From contig JAVBLV010000023.1 of NCBI GenBank assembly GCA_031553195.1, forward strand, positions 1-64,000: a stretch of DNA of 64,000 nt, given 5' to 3'. The notes below the pieces were generated by a model. That model was not told where the DNA came from, did no database searches, and was given only the letters and a program-made list of their open reading frames with translations. The first letter of the stretch is position 1. The number at the start of each line of letters is the position of its first letter. Of this stretch, positions 46,917-55,930 are shown in pieces. Source of the DNA: JAVBLV01 sp031553195. GTDB lineage: Bacteria > Bacteroidota > Bacteroidia > Bacteroidales > P3. Made by a program: the position numbers and the translations under genes.

Positions 46917-48371
46917 ATGGATGTCAGATTTATGGAGAAAGGGTATAAGGAAGTTTGGTCAAGGTGTTTGGATGTGATAAAGGATAATTTAAGTAGTTAT
47001 CAGATGTTCAAAACTTGGTTTTTACCTATAAAGCCGGTTAAATTGGAGAATAATATTCTGACGATTCAAGTTCCCAGTCAATTTTTTTATGAGTGGCTGG
47101 AAGAGCATTATATAGACCTATTGAAAAAAACAATCAAACGGGAATTAGGCCCTGCGGGAATGTTGGAATATAGCATCGTTATGGATCAAGGAATCGGATC
47201 TTCGTCTCCCTATACCTCTGTACTTCCTTCTTCCAATAAAAAAGCCACGCAAAACCATCCTAAAGATTTTCCTTTAGATATAAATAAAGAAAAAGCAAAG
47301 GATTTTCCCAATCCATTTATTATACCGGGTTTGCAAAAAATTAAAATACATTCCCAGTTAAATGAGAATTATTCATTTGATAACTTTATCGAGGGCGATT
47401 GCAACCGTCTTGCGCGTTCGGCCGGTTTTGCCGTAGCCGAAAATCCAGGCAAAACTGTTTTCAATCCTTTTTACATATATAGTAATGTTGGATTAGGTAA
47501 AACGCACTTGGTGCATTCAATTGGCCTGCAAACCAAAATGACTTATCCCGATAAGATTGTTTTATATGTGACGGCGGAGCAATTTTACCAACAATATACC
47601 GATTCGGTAAGGAATAACAATCAGAATGATTTCGTTCATTTTTACCAGATGATTGATGTGCTGATTATTGATGATATTCAATTTTGGGTTAATAAAAAAG
47701 GAACGCAAGATATTTTCTTTCATATATTCAATTATTTGCATCAAAAAAACAAACAGTTAATTATTACGTCAGATAAACCGCCCGCAGAGTTATCAGGAAT
47801 GGAGCAACGCTTAATTTCCAGGATGAAATGGGGTCTTTCGGCAGATTTACAGCTTCCTAATGTAGAAACGCGCATTGCTATTTTGGAAAAGAAATTATAT
47901 AACGACGGAATAGAAATACCCAAAGATGTAATTGAATATTTAGCGTATAATATTTCTTCGAATATACGCGAGTTGGAAGGCGTCCTGATTTCCTTGATAG
48001 CGCAGTCTTCTTTAAACAGGAAAGTAATTACTATTGATCTGGCAAGGCAAATGATCGACAGGTTCGTTAAAAGTTCGTCTAAAGAAATTACAATAGATTA
48101 CATCCAAAAAATTGTATGCGATTATTTTAACTTACCCATAGAATCAATTAATTCCAGAACCAGAAAACGGGAAATTGTTCAGGCCCGCCAATTTGCCATG
48201 TATTTCTCTAAAAAATTTACAAAGGCTTCTTTGGCTATTATTGGGCTGCAATGTGGAAACAAAGACCATGCAACGGTATTACACGCCTGCAAAACGATTG
48301 CTAATTTAGCTGAAACCGATAAACAATTCCGGTATTGGATTGAAGAATTAGAAAAGAAAATCAGTCAATAG
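46917..48371 (+). CDS. dnaA: Chromosomal replication initiator DnaA
   Basis: This 484-residue protein has domain I (1-85, SYQMFKTWFLPIKPVKLENN) and a linker (about 100-150). The AAA+ domain has Walker A NVGLGKTHLVHSIG and Walker B VLIIDDIQF. The DNA-binding domain IV signature CGNKDHATVLHACKTI lies near the C-terminus. It binds origin boxes and melts DNA at initiation. Two ATGs compete: 46917 and 46932 (MEKGYKEVW, closer to homologues). The gene stands alone rather than beside dnaN. A run of ten Gs follows the stop codon. Confidence 0.95.
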   Translation: MDVRFMEKGYKEVWSRCLDVIKDNLSSYQMFKTWFLPIKPVKLENNILTIQVPSQFFYEWLEEHYIDLLKKTIKRELGPAGMLEYSIVMDQGIGSSSPYTSVLPSSNKKATQNHPKDFPLDINKEKAKDFPNPFIIPGLQKIKIHSQLNENYSFDNFIEGDCNRLARSAGFAVAENPGKTVFNPFYIYSNVGLGKTHLVHSIGLQTKMTYPDKIVLYVTAEQFYQQYTDSVRNNNQNDFVHFYQMIDVLIIDDIQFWVNKKGTQDIFFHIFNYLHQKNKQLIITSDKPPAELSGMEQRLISRMKWGLSADLQLPNVETRIAILEKKLYNDGIEIPKDVIEYLAYNISSNIRELEGVLISLIAQSSLNRKVITIDLARQMIDRFVKSSSKEITIDYIQKIVCDYFNLPIESINSRTRKREIVQARQFAMYFSKKFTKASLAIIGLQCGNKDHATVLHACKTIANLAETDKQFRYWIEELEKKISQ

Positions 48372-48374
48372 TCA

Positions 48375-48384
48375 GGGGGGGGGG
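48375..48384 (+). repeat. Homopolymeric G10 tract
   Basis: Ten consecutive Gs begin 4 bp after the dnaA stop codon and about 80 bp before the YigZ-type gene, in a genome where such tracts appear rare. Length may vary by slippage or may be an assembly uncertainty. Confidence 0.7.
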
Positions 48385-48464
48385 ATCTTTGGTTTTGCAA
48401 ACTATTTTCTCAATTTATAATAAAATACATGGAAATTGTTTTTGATATGCGGATTTATTGAGGC

Positions 48465-49076
48465 ATGTTTGACGATATATATAAAACACTGGACGGTAAC
48501 GTTCAAGGACTCTATAAGGAAAAAGGCAGTAAGTTCATTGCTTTGGCTTTCCCTGTTGCTACCGAAGAGAATGTCAAACAACTTTTGCTAAATATAAAAA
48601 AGGAGTACTTCGACGCTCGTCATCATTGTTATGCATATATACTTGGATATAATAAATCTGCATACCGCATAAACGACGACGGCGAACCTTCGGGAACAGC
48701 CGGAAAACCTATTTACGGACAACTTCTTTCTTACGATCTAACCAATGTCCTATTGGTTGTGGTACGCTATTTCGGAGGAACCAAGTTAGGCGTTTCAGGT
48801 TTAATAAAAGCATACAAAACAGCCGCAAAAGATGCATTGGAGAATGCCACAATTGTGGAAAAAAATGTTTACAGTATATATCGTATTGATTTTGAATATG
48901 CGCAAATGAACGATGTGATGCAGATTATGAAAGATAACGATTTGGAACAGTCCAATTGTCATTTTGATTTAAATTGCTCTATTGAGTTTTCAGTGCGTTG
49001 TAGTCGAAGCGATAAAGTTTGCAATGCTTTTAATAAAATACAAGGCGTAAAACTTACTTATTTACGCAACTCCTGA
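48465..49076 (+). CDS. YigZ/IMPACT-family protein
   Basis: This 203-residue protein has the UPF0029 N-terminal domain with motifs GSKFIALAFPV, ARHHCYAYI and INDDGEPSGTAGKPI. VRYFGGTKLGVSGLIKAYK and a small C-terminal DUF1949-like half follow. Members are linked to translational regulation (IMPACT in eukaryotes); bacterial YigZ is poorly characterised. Length is normal. It follows dnaA by about 90 bp with a G10 tract between. Confidence 0.9.
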   Translation: MFDDIYKTLDGNVQGLYKEKGSKFIALAFPVATEENVKQLLLNIKKEYFDARHHCYAYILGYNKSAYRINDDGEPSGTAGKPIYGQLLSYDLTNVLLVVVRYFGGTKLGVSGLIKAYKTAAKDALENATIVEKNVYSIYRIDFEYAQMNDVMQIMKDNDLEQSNCHFDLNCSIEFSVRCSRSDKVCNAFNKIQGVKLTYLRNS

Positions 49077-49097
49077 ATAAGTTCCGGATAATTAAAG

Positions 49098-49134
49098 ATA
49101 AGCGCCCTGCAAAAATTAGTTTGTACTATTTTTT
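49098..49134 (+). repeat. Short repeat shared with 11014-11050
   Basis: It shares ATAAGC, CAAAAATTAGTTTG and TATTTTT with the earlier copy. It lies between the YigZ-type gene and the mosaic repeat at 49211. Confidence 0.4.
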
Positions 49135-49210
49135 GTTGAAAGATGTTTCAAATCTTTGAAGTATTCGATATTCAATAACTTATGGAAATACCATGAATAA
49201 TGCGGGATAA

Positions 49211-49436
49211 GTCAGGGTGTGACTTTAAGTCACGCCCTGACTAGTCTATCAAGGAAAATAAACACATGAAATAATCATGAGCCTTTGGCGCTCCAATACG
49301 AATGATTAAAGGCGCACGTCAGCCAAGTCTCCCCTTTGGGGAGATTTAGAGGGGCCTATAAATTTTAAACACATGAAAGCCATTGAAAATCATCATGACA
49401 AATTATCCCTACGATATTGCTTAAACGCCTAATTCA
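49211..49436. repeat. Mosaic intergenic repeat, copy 2
   Basis: It begins with a 14-bp hairpin (GTCAGGGTGTGACT/AGTCACGCCCTGAC, loop TTA, one wobble) followed by TAGTCTATC. An inserted segment with a second hairpin (AAGTCTCCCC/GGGGAGATTT, about 49325-49347) comes next. The tail shared with copy 1 (CACATGAAAGCCATTGAAAA ... ATTGCTTAAACGCCTAATTC) closes it. Copy 1 lacks the inserted segment. With the short repeat at 49098 this fills most of the gap between the YigZ-type gene and tadA. Confidence 0.75.
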
Positions 49437-49465
49437 ATTATTCTTTAAATCTTGTTTTTATAACT

Positions 49466-49912
49466 ATGAGTATTTTAAATATATCTGACGAGGATTTTAT
49501 GCGGGAAGCGCTAAAAGAAGCGCAAAAAGCGTTTCAATTGGGCGAAGTTCCCGTGGGAGCCGTCATTGTTTGTGAAAATCAGATCATTGCCCGGACTCAT
49601 AATCTTACGGAACGGCTGGGAGATGTGACCGCTCATGCAGAAATGCAGGCTTTTACTTCGGCAGCCGATTTCCTTGGCGGAAAGTATTTGCAGGAATGTA
49701 CGCTTTACGTTACTTTGGAGCCTTGCGTAATGTGCGCCGGAGCTGCCTTTTGGACTCAAATAGGACGAGTTGTATATGGCGCGCATGATGAAAAACGGGG
49801 TTGTTCCCTTGTAGGAAAATCGTTATTTCATCCTAAAACAAGAGTTGTTTCAGGAATTCTTGAAAAGGAATCCGCTGAATTGTTAAAGGCCTTTTTTGTA
49901 AAAAGAAGGTAA
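49466..49912 (+). CDS. tadA: tRNA-specific adenosine deaminase TadA
   Basis: This 148-residue cytidine-deaminase-fold protein has zinc ligands in HAEMQAF and EPCVMCAGA and the opening FMREALKEAQKAFQLGEVPV. It converts A34 to inosine in tRNA-Arg(ACG), needed to decode CGN codons. Length and motifs match TadA rather than a guanine or cytosine deaminase. It stands alone between repeat-rich intergenic regions. Confidence 0.93.
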   Translation: MSILNISDEDFMREALKEAQKAFQLGEVPVGAVIVCENQIIARTHNLTERLGDVTAHAEMQAFTSAADFLGGKYLQECTLYVTLEPCVMCAGAAFWTQIGRVVYGAHDEKRGCSLVGKSLFHPKTRVVSGILEKESAELLKAFFVKRR

Positions 49913-50109
49913 AATCATTTGATTGTTGATGCGTTAAATAAATTTGAATGTTCAATTCAGGATGAAGCGGATTGTGTAATTCTCTGAAAATAGGTTGTAA
50001 GGCATATTTGTATTTGAATGGATTACTATATTCAAAAATCGCTTGACTCAGTACGGGTGAAATTTTGGTTTATTATTCCTCCCCTCATCCTCTTTCGATC
50101 TTTGATATT

Positions 50110-50141
50110 TTCACCGAAATATTTTAGTTCTTCACCGAAAT
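50110..50141 (+). repeat. Direct repeat TTCACCGAAAT, 21-bp spacing
   Basis: TTCACCGAAAT occurs at 50110-50120 and 50131-50141, exactly two helical turns apart. A related inverted core GGTGAAATT lies at 50056-50064. The arrangement suggests binding sites for a regulator upstream of the RNA candidate and the rel gene. Confidence 0.45.
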
Positions 50142-50152
50142 TATTCATTGAT

Positions 50153-50338
50153 CCCTATCAATCGTTGCGATGCGCCAAACAATATTAGTCTTAACGTTTG
50201 CGTAACCAAAACGATTGCAACATGGACTAAAGTTGAAAAACTGATTGTCCAATAAAACGATAGGGAAAACGCGTAAAACTGATTTTTTTCCTTGATTTGA
50301 ACGGATGACGCATGGGTATGTGCGTCATCCGTTTTATT
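50153..50338 (+). ncRNA. Candidate structured RNA ending in a terminator
   Basis: Paired segments by eye: outer stem CCCTATC (50153-50159) with GATAGGG (50259-50265); GTTGCGAT (50164-50171) with ATTGCAAC (50214-50221); CGTTT/AAACG inside it; TGGAC (50223-50227) with GTCCA (50247-50251) enclosing AGTT/AACT. A strong terminator follows. No reading frame fits, and no known RNA family was recognised with confidence. It may be a small RNA such as 6S-like RNA, or a leader that attenuates the rel gene. No good -7 element was found. Confidence 0.4.
50300..50338 (+). terminator. Strong terminator upstream of the rel gene
   Basis: A perfect 13-bp stem AACGGATGACGCA/TGCGTCATCCGTT with an 8-nt loop is followed by TTTTATTTA. 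The nearest upstream gene, tadA, ends almost 390 bp earlier. The terminator therefore more likely ends a separate transcript, or attenuates transcription into rel. Confidence 0.85.
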
Positions 50339-50435
50339 TAATAGGGGCTACAATCGACATTTTCTATCTTTGTCAATCGGTTTTAGTAATTTTGCCTGGT
50401 TTATTTGAATTTTTTTAAGAAGATTATATTTTTAA

Positions 50436-52679
50436 ATGCCTATGTATGTAATAGATGAAGAAAAGGAGAGAAAACAAATTGTAAAAAAATACCGGCAACT
50501 TATTTCGGTTTTTCAGAAAGAGATCTCGCAAGAAGAAAAACGGATGATCCGAAAGGCGTTTACGATATCTTTAAAAGCGCATACAGGTATGCGGAGGCAT
50601 TCGGGAGAGCCTTATATTTTTCATCCTTTGGAAGTGGCGCGTATTGCGGCCCAGGAAGTAGGCATGGGGCCTATTGCAGTTGTGTGTGCATTATTACATG
50701 ACGTGGTGGAAGATACGGAATATACGCTGGAAGATATCCGGACTATTTTTGGCGACACCGTAGCGACGATTATCGATGGCTTGACGAAGATAGACGAAAT
50801 TATGGAAAACAGTCCCATAGAATCTCTTCAGGCCGAAAATTACAAAAAGCTGGTAATGGCAATGGCCGACGACGTCCGTGTTATTCTGTTAAAACTTTGC
50901 GATCGATTGCATAATATGCGGACTTTGGATGCCATGTCTCGCGACAAACAATTGGCTATTTCTTCCGAAACTATGTTTTTATATGTTCCGCTGGCGTATC
51001 GGTTGGGATTGTATTTAATAAAAAGCGAATTAGAAGAGCTTTCTATGAAATATACTCATCCTCAGGAGTATAATGATATAAAAAATAAATTAGAACAAAC
51101 CCAGGTTGATAGAGAGGCGTATGTCAAAGAATTTATTGAACCCATATCAATAGAATTGGCCCAAAAAGGATATGATTTTAATATAACCGGCCGTATAAAG
51201 TCGATCCCCTCTATTTGGGGAAAAATGAAAGATAAAAATATTGATTTTGAAGAAGTTTATGATGTTTTTGCCGTACGTATCATATTGAATGTTCCTTTAG
51301 AGACTGAAAAGGAGGATTGTTTTAAAGTATATTCTTTGGTTTCGCGTTTATACAGGCCTAATCCGGAACGTTTTAGAGATTGGGTTTCGATGCCGAAGAC
51401 CAATGGGTACGAAGCTATTCATACAACCGTGATGGGAAATAAAGGTAAATGGGTTGAAGTTCAGATTCGCAGCAAGCGAATGGATGAAATTGCCGAAAAA
51501 GGTTTGGCTGCCCATTACCGCTATAAAGAAAGAAACATAGAAACGGTTGAAATGCCGGGTTTCGATAATTGGATTGAACAGGTTCGCGATATTATTGAAA
51601 ATGCTTCTAATAGCGCATTGAAATTTGTGGACGATTTTAAACTGAATTTATATTCCGATCAGGTTACGGTCTTTACTCCTAAAGGAGATATGAAGACTTT
51701 GCCGAAAGGGGCTTGCGTTATTGATTTTGCTTTTTCTGTTCATACTGAATTAGGAATGAGATGTATGGGCGCCAAGGTAAATTATCAGGTAGTTGCCAAT
51801 AATTATATTTTGAAAAATGGCGATCAAGTTCAGATCATTACATCTAAAAAAACGGAGCCCGCCGAAGAATGGCTTGCTTGGGTAAAAACTTTATCTGCAA
51901 AAGAATCGATCATTAATTTTATACGCGAAAAACGCAAGTCGTTTAAAGATGCAGGTAGAGAAAAAATGTTGGGTTATTTCAGAGCATTGCATATCGATCC
52001 TTCTAAATCGAATATCCTGCAATTAAAAACGTTCTTAAAAATTAATAGCGATACGGATTTGTATTACTATTTTGCAACAGATCAGATTGATTTGGAAAAA
52101 GTTCGCGTTTGTTTTAATAAAGTAGAAAAGCCCTCTCCCTGGATGATTTTTTTAAAGGGATTCATTCCGATTCCACATAAGAAATCATCGACTAAAACAT
52201 TACGTGATAATTTGACAAATCAAGTGGATGCGGATCTGAACAGTATTTTCTGGGATGAAAAAGATGAAAAACTGAAATACCAAATAGCTCCCTGTTGTAG
52301 GCCCGTTCCCGGAGACGATGTGGTGGGACTTGTTTCGGACAATGCGATTATTGTGCATCGAAGCAATTGTGATACTGCCATTGAGGAAATGTCTAAATTT
52401 AAAAAACGAATTGTAAAGGCCAAATGGCCTAAAGACGAGGTATTGACTTTCTTAACGGGTATAAAAATTTCGGGAATCGATAGGAAAGGACTTTTGCAAG
52501 ATATGTTAAGAGTAATCACCAGCGAGTCGAACCTGAATATACGGGGACTTACTATGGAAGCAAGTCAGGGCGTTGTAAACGGCATTCTCATGATTTATGT
52601 CGTCAATACAAAAAAGCTGAATGAATTGATGCTAAAACTTCGTAAAATAGACGGGGTAGAGTCGATAGACAGGGTATAG
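50436..52679 (+). CDS. rel: Bifunctional (p)ppGpp synthetase/hydrolase (RelA/SpoT family)
   Basis: This 747-residue protein has the HD hydrolase domain (about 50-200, with ALLHDVVEDTEYT intact), so it should hydrolyse (p)ppGpp. The synthetase domain (about 240-360, GRIKSIPSIWGKM and MPKTNGYEAIHTTV), a TGS domain (about 405-465), a zinc-finger-like CCRPVPGDDV and a C-terminal ACT domain (about 660-747) follow. It is the alarmone enzyme of the stringent response. TAATTTTG at 50387-50394 is a plausible -7 element. A structured region and terminator lie just upstream and may influence expression. Confidence 0.95.
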   Translation: MPMYVIDEEKERKQIVKKYRQLISVFQKEISQEEKRMIRKAFTISLKAHTGMRRHSGEPYIFHPLEVARIAAQEVGMGPIAVVCALLHDVVEDTEYTLEDIRTIFGDTVATIIDGLTKIDEIMENSPIESLQAENYKKLVMAMADDVRVILLKLCDRLHNMRTLDAMSRDKQLAISSETMFLYVPLAYRLGLYLIKSELEELSMKYTHPQEYNDIKNKLEQTQVDREAYVKEFIEPISIELAQKGYDFNITGRIKSIPSIWGKMKDKNIDFEEVYDVFAVRIILNVPLETEKEDCFKVYSLVSRLYRPNPERFRDWVSMPKTNGYEAIHTTVMGNKGKWVEVQIRSKRMDEIAEKGLAAHYRYKERNIETVEMPGFDNWIEQVRDIIENASNSALKFVDDFKLNLYSDQVTVFTPKGDMKTLPKGACVIDFAFSVHTELGMRCMGAKVNYQVVANNYILKNGDQVQIITSKKTEPAEEWLAWVKTLSAKESIINFIREKRKSFKDAGREKMLGYFRALHIDPSKSNILQLKTFLKINSDTDLYYYFATDQIDLEKVRVCFNKVEKPSPWMIFLKGFIPIPHKKSSTKTLRDNLTNQVDADLNSIFWDEKDEKLKYQIAPCCRPVPGDDVVGLVSDNAIIVHRSNCDTAIEEMSKFKKRIVKAKWPKDEVLTFLTGIKISGIDRKGLLQDMLRVITSESNLNIRGLTMEASQGVVNGILMIYVVNTKKLNELMLKLRKIDGVESIDRV

Positions 52680-52723
52680 TATAGTTAGGTTGAGGGCGGC
52701 GAATTTTCATAAATTCAATTCTC

Positions 52724-53836
52724 ATGCTAAAATATTTGATAGAAAAGGAATTTAAGCAAATCTTTCGCGATTCGTTCATGCCGAAGATTATCATTGGCTT
52801 TCCGCTTATGGTAATGTTGGTAATGCCTTGGGCATTGACTATGGATTTGAAAAACGTTAAGGTTAGCTTGGTCGATAACGATCATAGTCCGTATTCTACG
52901 CGTTTAGTTGAAAAAATCCGCCATTCCGGTTATTTCCAATTAACAAATATATCAGGCACATATGTAAACGCCCTTAGAAGCGTTGAGTCAGGCAATGCCG
53001 ATCTGATACTTGCCATTCCCTACGGATTTCAAAAAAATTTAGCGCAAGGAAATACTTCCCAAGTAATGATAGCGGCTAATTCCATCAATAATACGAAAGG
53101 CGGATTGGGCAGCGCTTATTTGGTTTCTATTTTAAATGATTTTTCGAACGAAATACGCTCGGACTGGGTGCAAGCTTCGCAAAAAGGTAATTTACCTACC
53201 ATTGAAATCAGTACGCAAAATCGCTTTAATCCTCATCTGAACTATAAGGTATTTATGATACCGGCTTTAATGGGAATGCTATTAACAATGCTCTGCGGTT
53301 TTTTGCCCGCTTTGAATATTGTCAGCGAGAAAGAAAAAGGAACCATAGAACAAATTAATGTTACGCCGGTTAGTAAATTCACCTTTATTATGGGAAAATT
53401 AATTCCCTACTGGATAATCGGGTTTATTGTTCTTACCCTATGTTTTACTTTGGCTGCATTGATTTATGGTTTAATACCCCAAAGTTATATTACCATCTAT
53501 TTGTTTGCCGCCATTTATATTTTATTGGTTTCGGGAATTGGCTTGGTGATATCCAACTACTCGGCTACCATGCAACAAGCTATGTTTGTAATGTTTTTTT
53601 TCTTGATTGTTTTCATTCTTATCAGCGGATTGTTTACTCCCATAAGCAGCATGCCCCAATGGGCGCAGGTTGTAACCTATTTTAATCCGTTGCGTTATTT
53701 TATGGAAGCCATGAGGATGGTTTTTCTGAAGGGAAGCGGCATTATTCAATTGCTGCCTCAATTACTTGCTTTGATAGGGTTTGCAGTTGCTTTTAATTTC
53801 TGGGCAGTGTTAAGTTATAAGAAGAAAGGCGCTTAA
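52724..53836 (+). CDS. ABC-2-type transporter permease
   Basis: This 370-residue membrane protein has one N-terminal helix (about 22-45) and a large extracytoplasmic loop (about 45-170). Five to six C-terminal helices (about 180-365) contain NIVSEKEKGTIEQINVTPV, the ABC-2 signature, and FTPISSMPQWAQ. It matches YhhJ/YbhR-type permeases for drug or lipid export. No ATPase, second permease or HlyD-type gene is adjacent, so partners must be elsewhere. It is followed 19 bp later by an S41 peptidase and may share a transcript with rel or the peptidase. Confidence 0.88.
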   Translation: MLKYLIEKEFKQIFRDSFMPKIIIGFPLMVMLVMPWALTMDLKNVKVSLVDNDHSPYSTRLVEKIRHSGYFQLTNISGTYVNALRSVESGNADLILAIPYGFQKNLAQGNTSQVMIAANSINNTKGGLGSAYLVSILNDFSNEIRSDWVQASQKGNLPTIEISTQNRFNPHLNYKVFMIPALMGMLLTMLCGFLPALNIVSEKEKGTIEQINVTPVSKFTFIMGKLIPYWIIGFIVLTLCFTLAALIYGLIPQSYITIYLFAAIYILLVSGIGLVISNYSATMQQAMFVMFFFLIVFILISGLFTPISSMPQWAQVVTYFNPLRYFMEAMRMVFLKGSGIIQLLPQLLALIGFAVAFNFWAVLSYKKKGA

Positions 53837-53855
53837 AATAAAAAATTCAAATAGA

Positions 53856-55628
53856 ATGATTAAATGGCAAAGAATCCTTGTTATCGTAGCGGTTCCTATA
53901 CTCTGGTCGTTTTTGATATATTTTTTATATCCCCCTATCTTAAAACTTGCTGAACGCATTCGGGATAGTTTTCAATACAGATCTTCCATATCTTTGGAAT
54001 CTGACTCCATATGGAAAGGCGCTGTCTTTCCGCAAACAACCCGTTTAGATGAGTTTAATGAAACAGGACGCACGTATTATTTTATCAAGATATGGGGAAT
54101 TTTGAAATATTATCCCTTTCAAGATCCGAAAAAAGATGTAGACAAACAGTTTCTAACATTCTATCCTCAAATTGAACAAGCTACATCAAAAGCATTGTAT
54201 AATAAACTGCTTGAAGAGTTGGTATTATCAACGTACGATATTCATTATTCATCGAAACGGGAAATTCCCGGTATTCTATCTTTTCTGGAAAAAGATTCCC
54301 TGTACTTTTCAAAACAGTTAACAGATTACGTAGGTAAATTGTGCGCTAATAATAGGGGAACTTCATCGGAATATTTGAAGCAAAACCATTTGGGAATTTT
54401 AAAAAGTAAAACATCAATAAAAGCCTCGAATGATTTTCCAAATGAAGTATTAAGAGTCTGGGGATTGGCCGATTATTGGAATTTTATCCATTATTTTTAT
54501 GTTTATAGAGACTTAATTTCCTCAAATTGGGATGAAATACTTTATGCCGCTATTCCCGGATTTAAAGAGTCGGCGAGTAAAAAGGAGTATGCAATGACAA
54601 TACTCCGGCTGACATCAAAACTGGACGATTGCCATTCTATGACGTGGAGCGAAGATGAAACAATCGATAAAGAAGTTTTTGGAGAATATGTTCCTAATTT
54701 TCGAATGACAAAAATAGACAGTACATTTATTGTCAAAACTATTCGCAATCCGGAATGGAATGATCATTCAATACGCGCAGGAGATATTATACTTAAAATT
54801 AATGGAATTTCCGTAAAATACCTGTTTGACAGTCTCTCGGATTTTCTATCTTCAACGAATAAATGGACGCAACAACGAAATGTAAACCCTTATATCCTCT
54901 CTTCTCTCAAGCCGCGAAATCTTATCACATTTAAAAGAGATTCCATTGCCGGTTCGCTATTTATCAATTTCCGGAACTATAAAAGCTATCATTCATATCA
55001 ATACAGTATTCAAAAGCGAAAGAAAAAGAGAGTGAATGTAAAGATTCATCAAAAAAATATTGCTTATCTCCATATAGATGATTTGTATGTGGATAATTTC
55101 GATAAGAATATGGAAATTATCCGGAAGTATGACAAGTTGATTCTTGATATTCGTTCTTATCCTAATGGCGGAGTTTCAATGAAATTGATGAAAGAGGCGT
55201 TGCCTCCCGGAACCCCTTTTTTCAAAAGTATCTATGCGGATATTACATGTCCCGGAAGGTTTAAAATGAGTGATGGATTTAAAATAGGGAAAAAGAATAT
55301 TTTCCAAAACAAACAAGTCGTTATTCTTGTCGACGAAAATACCCAGAGCGAGGCCGAGTTCCTTGTAATGGCATTGCAACAACATCCGAATGTAACTGTA
55401 ATTGGCAATGTAACTGCAGGCAGCGATGGCAATGTAACCTATTTTACTTTTCCCGGTAATATAAAAACTTCATTCACCGGAATAGGTATTGTATATCCCG
55501 ATGGCGCGCAAACGCAGCAATGTGGAATCGAAAAAGATAAAACAATAGAACCGACGATTCAAAGTATTAAAAATAATCAAGATTTAATTCTGGAAAAAGC
55601 AATAAAATTTCTAACCAAAGGTAAATAG
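53856..55628 (+). CDS. S41-family (C-terminal processing) peptidase, membrane-anchored
   Basis: This 590-residue protein has an N-terminal transmembrane segment (about 5-25) and a helical region (about 70-260). A PDZ-like part (about 300-330, SIRAGDIILKINGISV) precedes an S41 catalytic domain. The catalytic Ser is in DENTQSEAEFLV, with KLILDIRSYPNGG and GSDGNVTYFTFPG around it. It probably acts in the periplasm. It resembles Bacteroidetes tricorn/CtpA-type peptidases of unknown substrate. It is close behind the ABC-2 permease. A MITE-like palindrome follows about 50 bp after the stop. Confidence 0.85.
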   Translation: MIKWQRILVIVAVPILWSFLIYFLYPPILKLAERIRDSFQYRSSISLESDSIWKGAVFPQTTRLDEFNETGRTYYFIKIWGILKYYPFQDPKKDVDKQFLTFYPQIEQATSKALYNKLLEELVLSTYDIHYSSKREIPGILSFLEKDSLYFSKQLTDYVGKLCANNRGTSSEYLKQNHLGILKSKTSIKASNDFPNEVLRVWGLADYWNFIHYFYVYRDLISSNWDEILYAAIPGFKESASKKEYAMTILRLTSKLDDCHSMTWSEDETIDKEVFGEYVPNFRMTKIDSTFIVKTIRNPEWNDHSIRAGDIILKINGISVKYLFDSLSDFLSSTNKWTQQRNVNPYILSSLKPRNLITFKRDSIAGSLFINFRNYKSYHSYQYSIQKRKKKRVNVKIHQKNIAYLHIDDLYVDNFDKNMEIIRKYDKLILDIRSYPNGGVSMKLMKEALPPGTPFFKSIYADITCPGRFKMSDGFKIGKKNIFQNKQVVILVDENTQSEAEFLVMALQQHPNVTVIGNVTAGSDGNVTYFTFPGNIKTSFTGIGIVYPDGAQTQQCGIEKDKTIEPTIQSIKNNQDLILEKAIKFLTKGK

Positions 55629-55679
55629 GAAATACTTTAACGCTGCGTTTCATGAATTGAAAGATGAAGGATTATTTCT

Positions 55680-55844
55680 GAGAGGTTGTTTAAAAATTTT
55701 TCTATGAAGTATTTTGAGTCTAAAAATGCGCTTTTTTGTCGGAATTTTTACCCAATAGCGCTACTATTCTTGAAAAATCCCGCCTGCAAAATGGCTATTT
55801 TTATCTCTCAAAATCTTTTCTATAAAAATTTAAACGACCTCTAA
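55680..55844 (+). repeat. MITE-like long palindrome, copy E
   Basis: An approximately 165-bp copy closest to copy B. Left end GAGAGGTTGTTTAAAAATT and right end AATTTAAACGACCTCTAAG pair with one wobble. The centre is CCAATAGCGCTACTATTCTTG. It lies between the S41 peptidase and the B12 riboswitch promoter. Confidence 0.85.
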
Positions 55845-55893
55845 GTATTGCCCTATTCTCCCAGACGTCTCATGTCATAAATATGTTAAATCA

Positions 55894-55924
55894 TTTGTTG
55901 TTTTATCAAAAATATGTATATTTG
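55894..55924 (+). promoter_or_regulatory. Bacteroidetes-type promoter for the B12 riboswitch/btuB transcript
   Basis: TTTG at 55894-55897, a 19-bp spacer and TATATTTG at 55917-55924 match the consensus fully. Transcription would begin near 55930, at the 5' edge of the riboswitch. Confidence 0.75.
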
Positions 55925-55930
55925 CATCTG

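Noticed and set aside
50153..50338. Firm identification as 6S RNA
   Set aside because: A closing stem and internal loops are compatible, but the characteristic large central bubble was not evident and no covariance search could be run.
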